64,000 bases of DNA from Rhabdophis nuchalis. Lineage: Eukaryota; Chordata; Lepidosauria; Squamata; Natricidae. The notes under the pieces were generated by a model. It searched no databases. It was not told the DNA's origin and was given only the letters and a program-made list of their open reading frames with translations. The stretch lies in NCBI GenBank assembly GCA_039707465.1, contig CM077643.1:334014419-334078418 (forward strand), written 5' to 3'. This document shows positions 46,561-57,778 of the stretch, piece after piece (position 1 is the first letter of the stretch; every line of letters starts with the position of its first letter). The position numbers and the translations under genes are program-made.

Positions 46561-47740
46561 ATAGACTTTTGCTAGAAAAATATATGCATTTAATGACCCT
46601 TAGGAAATAGATAGGCAAGTAAGATGCTCATTAATTCTTTTGATCAAAGTATTTCAGTATCAGTTCTAGCTCTTTAGTCCATCCCTTGTTTCCTTAGTTT
46701 TTGTCTTAAGTCTATCGCTTATGATTATCACATTATTTGGGTCAAAGAAGGACACTTTGATTCTTTCAAACCATAATGCTTTTCAACTTGCCAATGAACT
46801 GGGGGGAAGGGAAGGAGGAAACGGAATGCTGAGAATGTATGGGGAGATCGTGAGAACACAGAAACCATCAAGGTCACCACTGCAGGTATTAGAGAAAGAG
46901 AAGGACTGTTCCCATAACAAATGAATGTCTCATAATTGGAGAATGTGATCACCCAGGTGTGGGAAGAAGGGGACATTATTATTTAACCAGGCCAGCATTT
47001 GCACGGGAAAACCAGAGCTGGTTTTATATCTTCAATATCAATATGGTGTATCCAATAAAATTTTACCTTTGGGAATTCAAAGCTCCCAAGAAGTTTTACC
47101 TGAATACTCCCATTTTATGTTCCCACATTTTTTCTTGTCTTGAATCCTTAATGGAACCTAATGCTTTTGGAATATTATGCAAAATTAAAATTGCCAATGT
47201 TGAGGAGCCAAAGCAGAAATCAGGTATTGATGAATGATGTAAACTCTGCAAATATATTTAAGTCGCAAAAACTTCAATCAGTTTTAGTTTCTGGACTTGT
47301 AGAAGTATATCTTTAATTTATCATGTATAGTAGATTTTCCCCTTGCTTGTAGATTTTGGATTGGATGAGGCCTCTGACTTCAGATGATTGATTAGTTTTA
47401 GTTCAACCAAAACAATATAATTGAAGATTAGTGTCTTTTCCAAGATAACCTCTCAAGTGGAAAGGAAGCTTTGTTTGAGAGATTTCTCTAAAGTCTGGGC
47501 TTCCTTCCGGTTGCTGAGATTCAGTCAAGTTGAACACACTCATTCTGAAGCCTTGGCTCATGTTGCTGCTTGTTCCTAGATGGCTCTGCATTGGCCTCTT
47601 CAGCTTCTGACAGAAGTGAGAAGCAGACTTCTGAATCCGTAGTCCAAAACATTGTGCCTTCTGGGCAAACTTTTCAAGGGATGCAAGAATAAAAGGAAAT
47701 ATGGATCCACCTACCACCATTTTCTGTTCAATGCATTATT
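46561..47740. other. Intergenic stretch, no gene recognised
   Basis: A minus-strand open frame of 105 codons (47403-47720) has no domain known to me. RMDN2, which lies downstream of CYP1B1 in mammals, was looked for and no exon was recognised. Confidence 0.4.
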
Positions 47741-47747
47741 TCTCTTA

Positions 47748-48098
47748 AAGGTAAAGGTTTCCCTTGCACATATGTGCTAGTTGTTCCAGACTCTAGTGGG
47801 CGGTGCTCATCACCATTTCAAAGCTGAAGAGCCAGCGCTGTCCGAAGACATCTCCGTGGTCATGTGGCTGGCATGACTAAATGCTGAAGGAGCACAGAAC
47901 GCTGTTACCTTCCCACTAAATGTGGTCTCTATTTTTCAACTTGCATTTTTATGTGCTTTCAAACTGCTAGGTTGACAGAATCTGGAAAAAATAACAGGAG
48001 CTCACTCCATTACGCAGTGCTAGGGACTCAAACTGTCAAACTGCCAAACTTTCTGATCGACAAACTCAGCGTCTTAACCACTGAGCCACCGCATCCCT
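47748..48098 (-). mobile_element. SINE with BovB-type tail (Sauria-SINE-like), full length
   Basis: The minus strand begins with 'ggatgcggtggctcagtggt' (A-box-like head), has 'gacagtttgagtccctagca' (B-box-like), and ends 'agcacatatgtgcaaggg' plus 'aaacctttaccttt'. It matches the copy at 62905-63267 over its whole length. Confidence 0.85.
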
Positions 48099-49706
48099 CT
48101 TTATTTCTCTTCGGTATCCCCATTTAGCATCCTGTAGATTGTTTCCAAGTCATATTTTTGAAGTGCATGACAAGAATGCTTGAAGCATAGTCAACTATAG
48201 AGTGACTAATTTAGTCTCCTGAGGGGAAAACATGCATACAACAGATACTGAGTCTCGGTATTGTTATATTGAAAAAGATATGAAAAATGGGAAGAGCTAA
48301 GCGTAAAGGGGCTACAACTAGTTTGGTGTTAAGGCATCAGACTAGAGAGTGGAAAACCATGCTTTAGACACAGAACCAGTCATTGTATCTCAGGCCCAGG
48401 AAGAAGACAATGACAAAGCATTTTTAAAGTCTTACTAAGAAAACTGCAGGGACTTGTCCAGGCGTTTGCCAGGCATCAACCATAATGTGAAGGCGCGTGT
48501 GCATGTGCGCATGTGCATACACACACACACACACATACACAAGCAAAGAAGCCAATGAAATAATGAAAGAAAATTCTGAAAAACAAACTGGTCACAGTGT
48601 TGTTATCAGTGTTGTAAGGTAGCAAAAAAATAAGATGGTAAAATTTGTTCTGACTACATAGCTAGTCTTTACTCCTTCTTAATGTGGCAAGCAAATAATA
48701 TTGTCTGAATAATTTACTGCAGGGGTAAATTAAGACCCAATGACTGATGGAGCATCATGCTAGTGGGAAGATGTCCGTGAAATACCCACCTTTATCGTTC
48801 TGCACAAAAAATCCTAATCTAACCCCTTTCTCTAGGAAAGCTGATGCTGTGTTATCAACAGGAAATAGAACAGACACCCTTGTTTACTACTTGTATGGTC
48901 CTAATCTACCTATAAGTGCTAGCGCTAAATTAGGATTACTAGCAGAATTAATAAACCAGGATGTCTGTACAGTACTTTACAGTGGTTCTTGACTACCTCC
49001 TTTCATTTGAAAAGTAGCTTTACATGAGATGGAGAAAACAGTAGACCAAGTCTTCTCTAAAGTGACCTGCCTGTCAGATCTGTGTAAAACCAGGACAACC
49101 TGTCTGTAAGGATCTTTGTTCACCCACATCTAACAAATAGAGCATTTCTCTCTCTCTAATTATCTTGTTGCTCTTCCCACACTCCTTGTGTAATATAAGC
49201 CATCACCACACACAAAAATGGCTGCAGGGGGAAGTCAGCAATGACCAGAGAAGCACAGAATGATTGCAAAAATCAAAAACAGCCAATAGGAGGTGACCAG
49301 ATCCCAGTCCCATCTGGATCATCACCATGGTCACCATCCCCACAACAAAGAAACACGCAGCTAAGCATGTGTTGTTTCAGAAGGAGATGGAAAACACTAC
49401 TTCTACTCTGGATCAGAAAAAGTCCAAAATTAGCTGGGGTCAGCTGCATATGTGTTAGAGATGAGGGAAAGGCTGTGGCATGAAGATGTATTCTTAGTAG
49501 TTAGGGAGATATCTTTGAGCCAAAGTTAGGAGGAATGTGTGGGTGTGCTGAAAATTTGGGATACTTGAAGAATTTACCATTTGACCAGAGGCCAAACCGA
49601 TGTGAAAATCTCTTTTTTAAAACCAATTTTGCAGAGCTGAGCTACAAAAACTTGATGACCTCTAGATGGGTGTTAGTAGCTAAATAAATATATCTAAATA
49701 TTATAC
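48099..49706. other. Intergenic stretch, no gene seen
   Basis: A (CA)n run lies at about 48514-48540. Two open frames of about 80 codons (48747-48992, 49241-49483) lack recognisable domains or context. Confidence 0.4.
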
Positions 49707-49714
49707 GTTTAAAT

Positions 49715-49889
49715 CAGGCATGAAATTGTCTTACCTTTGCTACCAGTTCAGAACAGGGATTGTGTGTGCGCTTGCTTCCCTCGCACGCAGCCCTTCTGCG
49801 CAGTGTCCGTGATGACGTCTGGGCAGGTGGGCGGAGCCTCCCGCCGCTGCCACTACCAGTTTGCCTGAACTGGCAGAATCCCACCTCTG
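49715..49889. mobile_element. hAT-type element, family D, short copy
   Basis: Starts CAGGCATGAAATTG and ends GAATCCCACCTCTG; flanks GTTTAAAT and AATTAAAT match at six of eight bases. It shares the 'gctaccagtt' and 'gtgggcggagcctcc' blocks with 17196-17533. Confidence 0.6.
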
Positions 49890-49897
49890 AATTAAAT

Positions 49898-51045
49898 ATA
49901 TTAATTCTAATTGTTATGTGAAATGTTGTAATCTGTGGACGTTTGAATTTTTGCAGTCCAGATCTTTACCCCAACACTTTTAAGTGTCATATCTTGTATA
50001 CAAAAACAATGCCGCCCAGCCATAAACATTTGACTTTATGTCTTGTTTTTGGAAAAGGAAAAGAATATAATTTATTTTCCATTAAATTAATTCCATTAAA
50101 ATAAGCAAGTGATTGAAAAATGCAGAAATGGCTTCCTAGCTAAGTAGAGACTTAAATCTGGATCGCTACTCCTATTTTGAGCAAATATATCCCATAACTG
50201 TAGATTTTTTCTGTCATTTGCTATTCTGTTGCTTAAAACTATATTAAAAACTATGAACCCCATCCAAATTTCTTAAAAACTTTGAACTCAGCAGTGACCA
50301 TGCAGAAAGATCTTTCTGAGTTTTACATGCTGCCATATATTCATTACTTTATCTGAATTCCTTCCATTTTTTTCTCAGAAGAGATTTTTTTTTGGCAGCT
50401 CACAACTGATTAACAATTGTAGAACATCATTAAAATAGCAGCAAGCAGGAACAAAAACCAAAACAAAACCAAACAGCAATTAAAAAGCAATTCTGAAACC
50501 TGATTAATTTGATCAAACAACAATAACAATCCCAATGTTCTTTAAAAAAAAGAAAGTGTTATAAATCTTCCAAAAGGCCATTAAGGAAGGGAAAAAACAT
50601 TGGAAGGGATACTAAAATCTAAGTCCAGCCATTGGAACAACCTTCCACCTCAACCCCAAAAAACATATTCCTGGCATTGCTGCAATCCTTCCAACCATGA
50701 GCTCAAAAGAAGTAAGTGCATATGTTGAAAGACAATTTCCCCCAAATCCTGATCTTAAACCAGGGATGGAAATGTGTAGTGGCCAAGGGTCACACTTAAA
50801 AGAGGCAGTGGGGAAAAGCAATGGTTGAATGGGCAATGATGCATAATAGGTGATGCCTTTCTTTACTGTATCAGAGGAGCTGAGTGAGTTTCTTCTAGCT
50901 CTTGTTGTGGGCAGTCTTGGAAGATTTGTTTGTTGTTGCTTTTTACTATTAAGCAGTCATAAGTTAAGCATTGTAACAGCCTAAAAATAGCAAAATGTAA
51001 AATAACCCATTGCCATTTGACTAGGAAGTAAAGTATAGATATTGA
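49898..51045. other. Intergenic stretch, no gene seen
   Basis: AT-rich, with short A-rich runs near 50450-50540. Nothing recognised. Confidence 0.4.
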
Positions 51046-51046
51046 C

Positions 51047-53113
51047 CGAACACTAGTGAGAGACCATATTAGGACTTACTTAGTGGCGCTAAGAGTGGCC
51101 AAACGTGAGTATTGTGCTACTCTTATCGCGTCCGCGGAAAACCGCCCTGCCGCCCTGTTTGGGGTGACCCGCTCCCTCCTTCATCTGAGGCCGCGGGAAG
51201 CCCCTCTGCAGGGTCGAGCAGAGGAATTTGGAGTATTCCTGCAGGACAAAATCACTCAGATTCGGAACGAGTTGCCCTCCACTTGTGGTCCAGTCGAGGC
51301 GTCCAGCGTTGGTCTTGAGATTACACCTTGGGAGGAGTTTGACTTTGTTACTACCGAGGATATGGACAGGTTGCGGAGGAACCTTAGAGCCACCACATGT
51401 TTATTGGACCCGTGTCCCTCCTGGCTTGTACTGGCATCCTGGGAGGTGACACGAGGCTGGCTCCAGGGCATTGTGAATTCATCTCTGAGTGAGGGGCACT
51501 TGCCCACCGTTTTGAAAGAGGCGGTGGTGAGGCCCCTCCTCAAGAAACCATCCCTGGATCCAGCTTTATTAGAGAACTATCGTCCCGTCTCCAACCTTCA
51601 CTTTTTAGTGAAGGTTGTTGAGAGTGTGGTGGCTCAACAGTTTCCCCGACATCTGGAGGAAGTTGATTATCTAGACCCGTGCCAGTCCGGCTTCCGGCCC
51701 GGTCACAGCACCGAAACGGCATTGGTCGCGTTGGTAGATGATCTCTGGAGGGCACGGGATAGAGGTTGTTCCTCTATCCTTGTCCTATTAGACCTCTCAG
51801 CGGCTTTTGATACCATCGACCATGGTATCTTATTGCACCGATTGGGGGGGTTGGGGCTGAGAGGCACCGTCCTACGGTGGTTCTCGTCTTACCTCTCTGG
51901 TCGGTCGCAATGGGTGTTGGCAGGAGGGCAGAGGTCGTCCCCGAGGCCACTCACATGTGGGGTCCCTCAGGGGTCGGTCCTCTCGCCACTCCTGTTTAAC
52001 ACCTACATGAAGCCGCTGGGCGAGATCATCCGTGGTTTTGGGGTGGAATACCATCTGTACGCTGATGACACTCAGTTGTACATATCCACCCCAAACCACC
52101 CCAACGATGCCGTCGAGGTGCTGTCCCGGTGTCTGGAGGCCGTACGGATCTGGATGGGTAGTAACAAACTCAGACTCAACCCGTCCAAGACCGAGTGGCT
52201 GTGGTTTCCGGCACCCCGGTTCAGCCAGATAAGTCCAACACTGGCCATTGGGGGCGAACAACTGGCCCCCGTGGAGAGGGCGCGCAACTTGGGCGTCCTC
52301 CTGGATTCGCGGCTGTCCATGGAGGACCATGTGACGGCCGTGGCCAGGGGGGCGTTCTATCAGGTACGCCTGATACGCCAGTTGCACCCCTTACTGGACC
52401 GGGGAGCCCTTCGCACAGTCACTCAAGCGCTTGTGACATCCCGGCTGGATTACTGTAACACTCTCTACATGGGGCTCCCCTTGAGGTGCACTCGAAAGCT
52501 ACAGTTAGTACAGAATGCGGCCGCGCGGGTGATTATGGGTGCCTCAAGGCAAACCCACGTAACATCTCTCCTGCGCGAGCTGCACTGGCTGCCTGTGGCC
52601 TTTTGAGTGCGCTTCAAGGTGCTGACGACCATCTTTAAATCGCTCCATGGCTCGGGGCCTAGCTATATACGAGACCGTCTCCTGCCCCATACATCCCTTC
52701 GTCCGATCCGCTCCCACAGAGAGGGTCTTCTCCGGGTGCCGTCAGCGGGGCAATGCCGGCTGGCGACACCCAGGGGAAGGGCCTTCTCTGTGGCGGGCCC
52801 GGCCCTCTGGAACGACCTACCCCCCGACCTTCGCACTATCTCGGACTTCCGCCTCTTCCGCCAACGTCTTAAGACGTATCTATTCCAACAAGCCGGCCTA
52901 GGATAGCCCCTACTTCTGACTTTTAAAATTAAAATTAATTTGGTATGGTTTTAAAATGGGTTTTTAGCACGGGTCCAATAATTTAATATATTTTAATCGA
53001 TTTTGTATTTTGTATTTTGTGGTTTTAATAATGCCTGTGCGCCGCCCTGGGTCCTAACAAGGAGAAGGGCGGGGTATAAATTTAATAAATAAATAAATAA
53101 ATAAATAAATAAA
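51047..53113 (+). mobile_element. L3/CR1-type LINE, longest copy (copy 5)
   Basis: Runs from the linker upstream of the reverse transcriptase to the 3' terminus. The 3' UTR ends in a 7-bp hairpin (53042-53048 with 53066-53072) and an (AATA)n tail (53085-53113). It is 5' truncated near 51047, so the endonuclease and ORF1 are absent. The coding part is almost intact, which suggests a fairly recent insertion. Confidence 0.92.
51056..52906 (+). pseudogene. L3 reverse transcriptase frame with one stop
   Basis: The frame covers the RT palm and C-terminal domain: [51 protein letters not shown], the catalytic YADD (52058-52069), NPSKTEWLWFP, TSRLDYCNTLYMGLPLRCTR and WNDLPPDLRT. A single in-frame TGA at 52604-52606 sits where copy 4 has CGG (in 'ccttccgggtg' at 18859), so it arose by a CpG transition plus a second change. 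Downstream the frame continues to 52906. The endonuclease is missing, so it could not retrotranspose by itself. Confidence 0.9.
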
Positions 53114-53458
53114 TTAAGATCCATAATTATTGAGAATAGCACACTACTCTTGAGAAGGTTGGGAAACAGTAGGTGTTGAAGAGTCAAAGGTAGCACATGA
53201 CAGTTGTTACAAAAACATAACCCAGAAAATAAACACTCTGCCTGGCTTTCAGGTTTCTATTACAGTCAATATCAATAAAGTAGACTTCTAGTATTTCTTC
53301 TAGTTTAGTCTATGTTGAAGGGCTGACATCAGTCTTAAAATCTGGACAGATATTCCCCTTTCCTCCCTCTTATGCACCTGAAAATCAGTGTAGGCCAATC
53401 TTGAGTTTCTTCCTCATCCCTTCCTGTCTTTCTAGGCTAAACTGATCACTAATGTAAG
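53114..53458. other. Intergenic stretch, nothing recognised
   Basis: No gene or repeat copy seen. Confidence 0.4.
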
Positions 53459-53466
53459 GTCTAGAC

Positions 53467-53908
53467 CAGTGATGGCTAACCTTTTTTGGCTCGCGTGCAA
53501 AAAGTGGGGGGAGCACAGGGGGGGTCGTGCTTGGGCGTGCCACACCCATAATGCCGCCCTGGGTCCTTTTTTAGGAGAAGGTGCGGGGTATAAATTCGAA
53601 TAAATTAAATTACATAATGCTAAGTGCGTGACCCCCTGCTTTTGGCATGCTTTTTTTGCTCTCCCCAGGCTCCAGAGGTTTTCTAGGAGCCTGGGGAGCC
53701 TGGGGAAAACAGCCTCCCCCCCACCTCCAGACGCTTCAGGAGCTTCCCTGAAGCCTCCAGAGGGTGAAAAATGACCTCAAAAGAAGGCCTAAATCAGATG
53801 GCCAGCACACACATGCGCGCTGGAGCTGACAGGGCAACACCTCGCGTGCCCTAAAAAATGGTTCCGCGTGCTACCTGTGGCACCCGTGCCATAGTTTCGC
53901 CATCACGG
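53467..53908. mobile_element. hAT-type MITE, family A, duplication GTCTAGAC
   Basis: Starts CAGTGATGGCTAACCTTTTT and ends 'tttcgccatcacgg'; exact duplications GTCTAGAC at 53459-53466 and 53909-53916. It is in the opposite orientation to the 7717-8090 copy and is longer because of a 59-bp insertion (53554-53612). Confidence 0.88.
53554..53612 (+). mobile_element. 59-bp L3/CR1 3' end nested in the hAT
   Basis: Reads 'ccgccctgggtcct', 'aggagaaggtgcggggtata' and an AATAAATT tail, the terminal block of the L3 LINE. It is flanked by CATAATG at 53547-53553 and 53613-53619. The sister hAT at 7717-8090 has the uninterrupted site (in 'cattatggatgtgg', minus orientation), so both the insertion and its duplication are confirmed by a paralogous empty site. 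Confidence 0.85.
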
Positions 53909-53916
53909 GTCTAGAC

Positions 53917-55530
53917 TCTAGTTGAATGGAGCCTATTTCAAAGAATGGGGTTGCAGCATAGCATCAATTCTCACTCTACCGGCTGAACTGAGGAAATTCA
54001 GAATATTTCCCTAACCTCTAGAAGGGACAGGCTGATCAGTGTTTCTAGAGAATTGGACAATCCCATTCCCCATGAGGGCTTTTTTTAGTTAAACCAGCAC
54101 CTTGAATTGTACTCAGAAATGCATTGGAAGGTAGAGGCACTAATAATATTAATAGGACCTTGATGCAATATTTGTATTAATGAATAAGGAGAGAACCTAT
54201 AGCAAGTGCTTTATTTTTTCCATCCATCCATCCATCCATCCATCCATCCATCCAGTTTTTCTAATGGCAATATATAATGGCGGGAATTACTTGTCACAAG
54301 TAATCAGTCAGGCCTCCCTGGAGTGAAATGAATTGGCAAGTTGTTCATGAGGTTTCACATGTTTCTGTTTTGTACTTTAATGGAATCCATCTGTTTTGCT
54401 TGGCCTGGCTTTTCTGCAAACACAAATGCTGGTGTAATTAAGAGTGCAGGGAGGGAAAGCATTAACTGGTGCACAGGAAGAAATAAGGAGGTTTGATCCT
54501 TGGGCTGGAGTACTATTGAAAACGTCCTTGAGACTGAAGTATTAGCAAACAAGCCACCTTAGTTTCTGTGTTGATTAGGACAAGGAAGGCCTGAAACCAC
54601 TTCAGTGTGAAATCGTCTCCACAATATAAGTCACTCTTCGTAAGGTTGCCCTGTCCAAATGACTTGAGCACTTCCCAGGGATGTCACTTCTGCCAGATTT
54701 TCTGAACTGGGTTATGACATAATTATAGCAAAGTCTTGTGCTTTTGGGTGGGCCTCAATTCTCTTTGATCCTTTTTGAATGGTAAATTCCAGCAGTACTG
54801 ATTAAGAAGCAGATTAGAGGGGAGGAAAAACAGTGGAAGATTGGAACAGAGAGGGAGCATCAGAGAGGAAATTTAGCATTTATTTGTTTTTATTATTCTC
54901 TTGGGAGGACTGTTGGTTTTATTATGAAGATTAAAAAAATGACAGAAAATATCCTTGAAGCAATCTAGTAACTTGGCCAATTATGGCTTTCTGCTGGGTT
55001 TTAGATGGGCAAAATATTTGCTCTCCTCCCCACTGAAAAGAATGAGACAAATTCTCAACTTCATAGAAAGACAGGGTACACTGGACACTGTATGAGTTTA
55101 CCCCTGTAGCTAAACTATCTCTTCCACTACTCCTACTCTGTTTCTGAGTTGAAGGATACATACATGAGGTTGTAAGTCAGCTAAAGGACTATAAGTTCTT
55201 AACAGCAATAGTCTTATATCGCAATGCAAAATGCATGTGCATCAATTATAGACGTAGGAAGAATGAAAAATGAAGGTGCTTAAATTGTTCTTGTGTAATG
55301 GTAACACAATGTACTGCATATTTTCATATTAGAATTCTACTCTTTTGATTATCTAACTTTATAAGCAGCCTAAAGAGACTGGCAATTAAAAAAAAAAGAT
55401 TCTATCACTGTAAAATTAAAATAATCGTCCACACTCTAATAGTAATTTCTGAGTGCATCTTTCCAAACTGACAATTGTTGCATTAATACATGTGTTTGTA
55501 TATCTGACAGAGCAGATTGCTTTCGAGTCA
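53917..55530. other. Intergenic stretch with an (ATCC)n microsatellite
   Basis: (CATC)n lies at about 54221-54255. No gene was recognised in the rest. Confidence 0.45.
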
Positions 55531-55534
55531 TGTA

Positions 55535-57012
55535 GTCAAGTCAAGTCAAGTCAAGTTTAATTTGTAGACCGCTTCCTCTCCCCAAAGGGACTCGGGGCGG
55601 TACACAGGGAATTAAAAAGCATACAAACATAGAACCATATAAATATATAAAATCGAATTAAACCAACTATAACCCTGTGCTAAAAACCTAAAATCCTTAA
55701 AAACTAAACCCCTTAAAAACCCAATTAAAACAGTTCAAATATTCAGACTAAAGGCTGGAGAGGTAGATTAGGCCAGGCCGGCCTGGTGGAAGAAATGGGT
55801 CTTAAGCTTTTGGTGGAAGGAGCGGAGGTCCGTGGTTGTTCTGAGTTCGGGGGGTAGGTCGTTCCAGAGAGTTGGGCCCGCCACAGAGAAGGCCCTTCCC
55901 CTGGGCATCACCCGCTGGCATTGCCTAGTGGACAGCAACCGGAGAAGTCCCTCTCTGTGGGAGCGAATCGGTCGAAGGGATGTGTGGGGCAGGATGCGAT
56001 CTGGCAGATAACTAGGTCCCGTGCCATGGAGCACTTTAAAGATGGTAATCAACACCTTGAAGTGCACCCGAAAGACCACAGGCAGCCAGTGCAGCTCACG
56101 CAGGAGCGGTGTCACGTGGGAATGCCTAGAGGCTCCCAGAATTGCCCGCGCGGCCGCATTCTGGACCAGCTGCAGTCTTCGGGTGCACCTCAAGGGAAGC
56201 CCCATGTAGAGAGCATTGCAGTAGTCTAGGCGGGATGTCACAAGCGCATGAGTGACTGTGCGAAGGGTGTCCCGGTCCAATAGGGGACGCAACTGGCGTA
56301 CCAGGCGAACCTGGTAGAATGCCCCCCTGGCCACAGCCGTCACTTGATCTTCCATAGACAGCCGGGTATCCAGGAGGACGCCCAAGTTGCGTGCCCCATC
56401 CACAGGGGCTAGGTGTTCACCCTCTATGGCCAGTGATGGAGTAAACTGGTTGTACCGGGACGCCGGAAACCACAGCCACTCGGTCTTGGACGGGTTGAGT
56501 CTGAGTCTGTTTCTTCCCATCCAGACCCGCACGGCTTCCAGGCATCGGGACATCACTTCAACGGCATCGTTGGGGTGGTTAGGGGTAGATATGTACAGCT
56601 GCGTAAAGATGGTACTCTACCCCAAAACCACGGATGATCTCACCCAGCGGCTTCATGTATGTGTTAAACAGGAGCGGCGAGAGGACTGACCCCTGAGGCA
56701 CCCCACATGAGGGGTCTCGAGGCTGACCTCTGCCCTCCTGCCAACACAAATTGCAATCGACCAGAGAGGTAGGAGGAGAACCACTGTAAAACGGTGCCCC
56801 TCACCCCCAGCCCCTCCAGTCGATGCAATAGGATACCATGGTCGATGGTATCAAAAGCCGCCAAGAGGTCTAATAGGACCAGGATGGAGGAACAACCCCC
56901 ATCTCTGACCCTCCAGAGATCATCTACCAACGCGACCAATGCCATCTCAGTGCTGTGTCCGGGCCGGAAGCCGGCCTGGCGCAGGTCCAGATAATCAATC
57001 TCCTCCATGTAA
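55535..57012 (-). mobile_element. L3/CR1-type LINE (copy 6)
   Basis: Minus strand: RT part (56664-57010: LVALVDDLWRVRDGGCSSIL, AFDTIDHGILLHRL) then the C-terminal domain (55768-56556: TEWLWFPASRYNQF ... WNDLPPELRT ... HQAGLA). An 11-nt deletion at about 56600/56601 removes the two Asp codons of the YADD box and shifts the frame; there are other frame breaks near 56700. The tail is a distinct 'caagt' pentamer repeat (55537-55556). Possible short flanking CATGTA occurs on both sides. Confidence 0.9.
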
Positions 57013-57637
57013 CCTTTCTTTGCCATTAAAAGCACAAAATTCAGGTTTAATATAGTCTGCTTTGCACCAGGTGTAAATATTGCAAGTTATAAGCTTCAGT
57101 TCCTTTTATTACCTCTTTTTCTGATAAGACTTTTGACATGCAGCTAATTATACACATTGTTCATAAATTTCTGAATATTTACACGTTCCACAGGGAGATC
57201 GCTCCCCCCCCCCCCTTCTCATTGGAGAGATGGAGAAAGAAGAAGAGCTGGACTTTGTTGAAATGAAGTTTCTCAATCTCTCATCTAGCAAGGTGGAAAT
57301 ATTGCTGCGACACAGATAGAGATTACTGCAACAAATGGAGTTAAGTCATGGAGGAGAACTGGGGCAAAGCTTGGACTTCATCTCACACTTTGACCAATTT
57401 CTACCATGCTGCTTTGTCTTCTATCTAATTTAAGAACATCTGATGTCAGAAGGAGCTGGCCTCTGGTGATGAGAGTGAATTAAAAGATTGGAACCCACAC
57501 TTTTTGGAGCCTTGTCTCTTGGGTAGTACATTCTGCATTTGAAAACATCCTAAATTTATATAAAACATATGTGATAGGACAAATAATTCAGCACCCTAAC
57601 TTTGCCATCTCTGGGGTATTTTTTTAGTGCAGGTAGA
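57013..57637. other. Intergenic stretch, nothing recognised
   Basis: A C-run lies at about 57206-57216. No gene seen. Confidence 0.4.
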
Positions 57638-57645
57638 CATTAGAA

Positions 57646-57770
57646 CAGGGGTGTCCAAACCTGGGAACTTTAAGATGTGTGGACTTCAACTCCCAGAATT
57701 CCATGCTGGCTGGGGAATTCTGGGAGTTGAAGTCCACACGTCTTAAAGTTCCCAAGTTTGGACACCCCTG
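57646..57770. mobile_element. Palindromic hAT-type MITE, family B, duplication CATTAGAA
   Basis: Starts CAGGGGTGTCCAAAC, ends GTTTGGACACCCCTG, with exact CATTAGAA duplications at 57638-57645 and 57771-57778. The arms are almost perfectly complementary, so the strand folds into a single hairpin. Confidence 0.93.
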
Positions 57771-57778
57771 CATTAGAA

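Noticed and set aside
47403..47720. 105-codon minus-strand frame as an exon of RMDN2, the expected downstream neighbour
   Set aside because: The sequence does not resemble RMDN2 as I know it and no splice-consistent exon was found.
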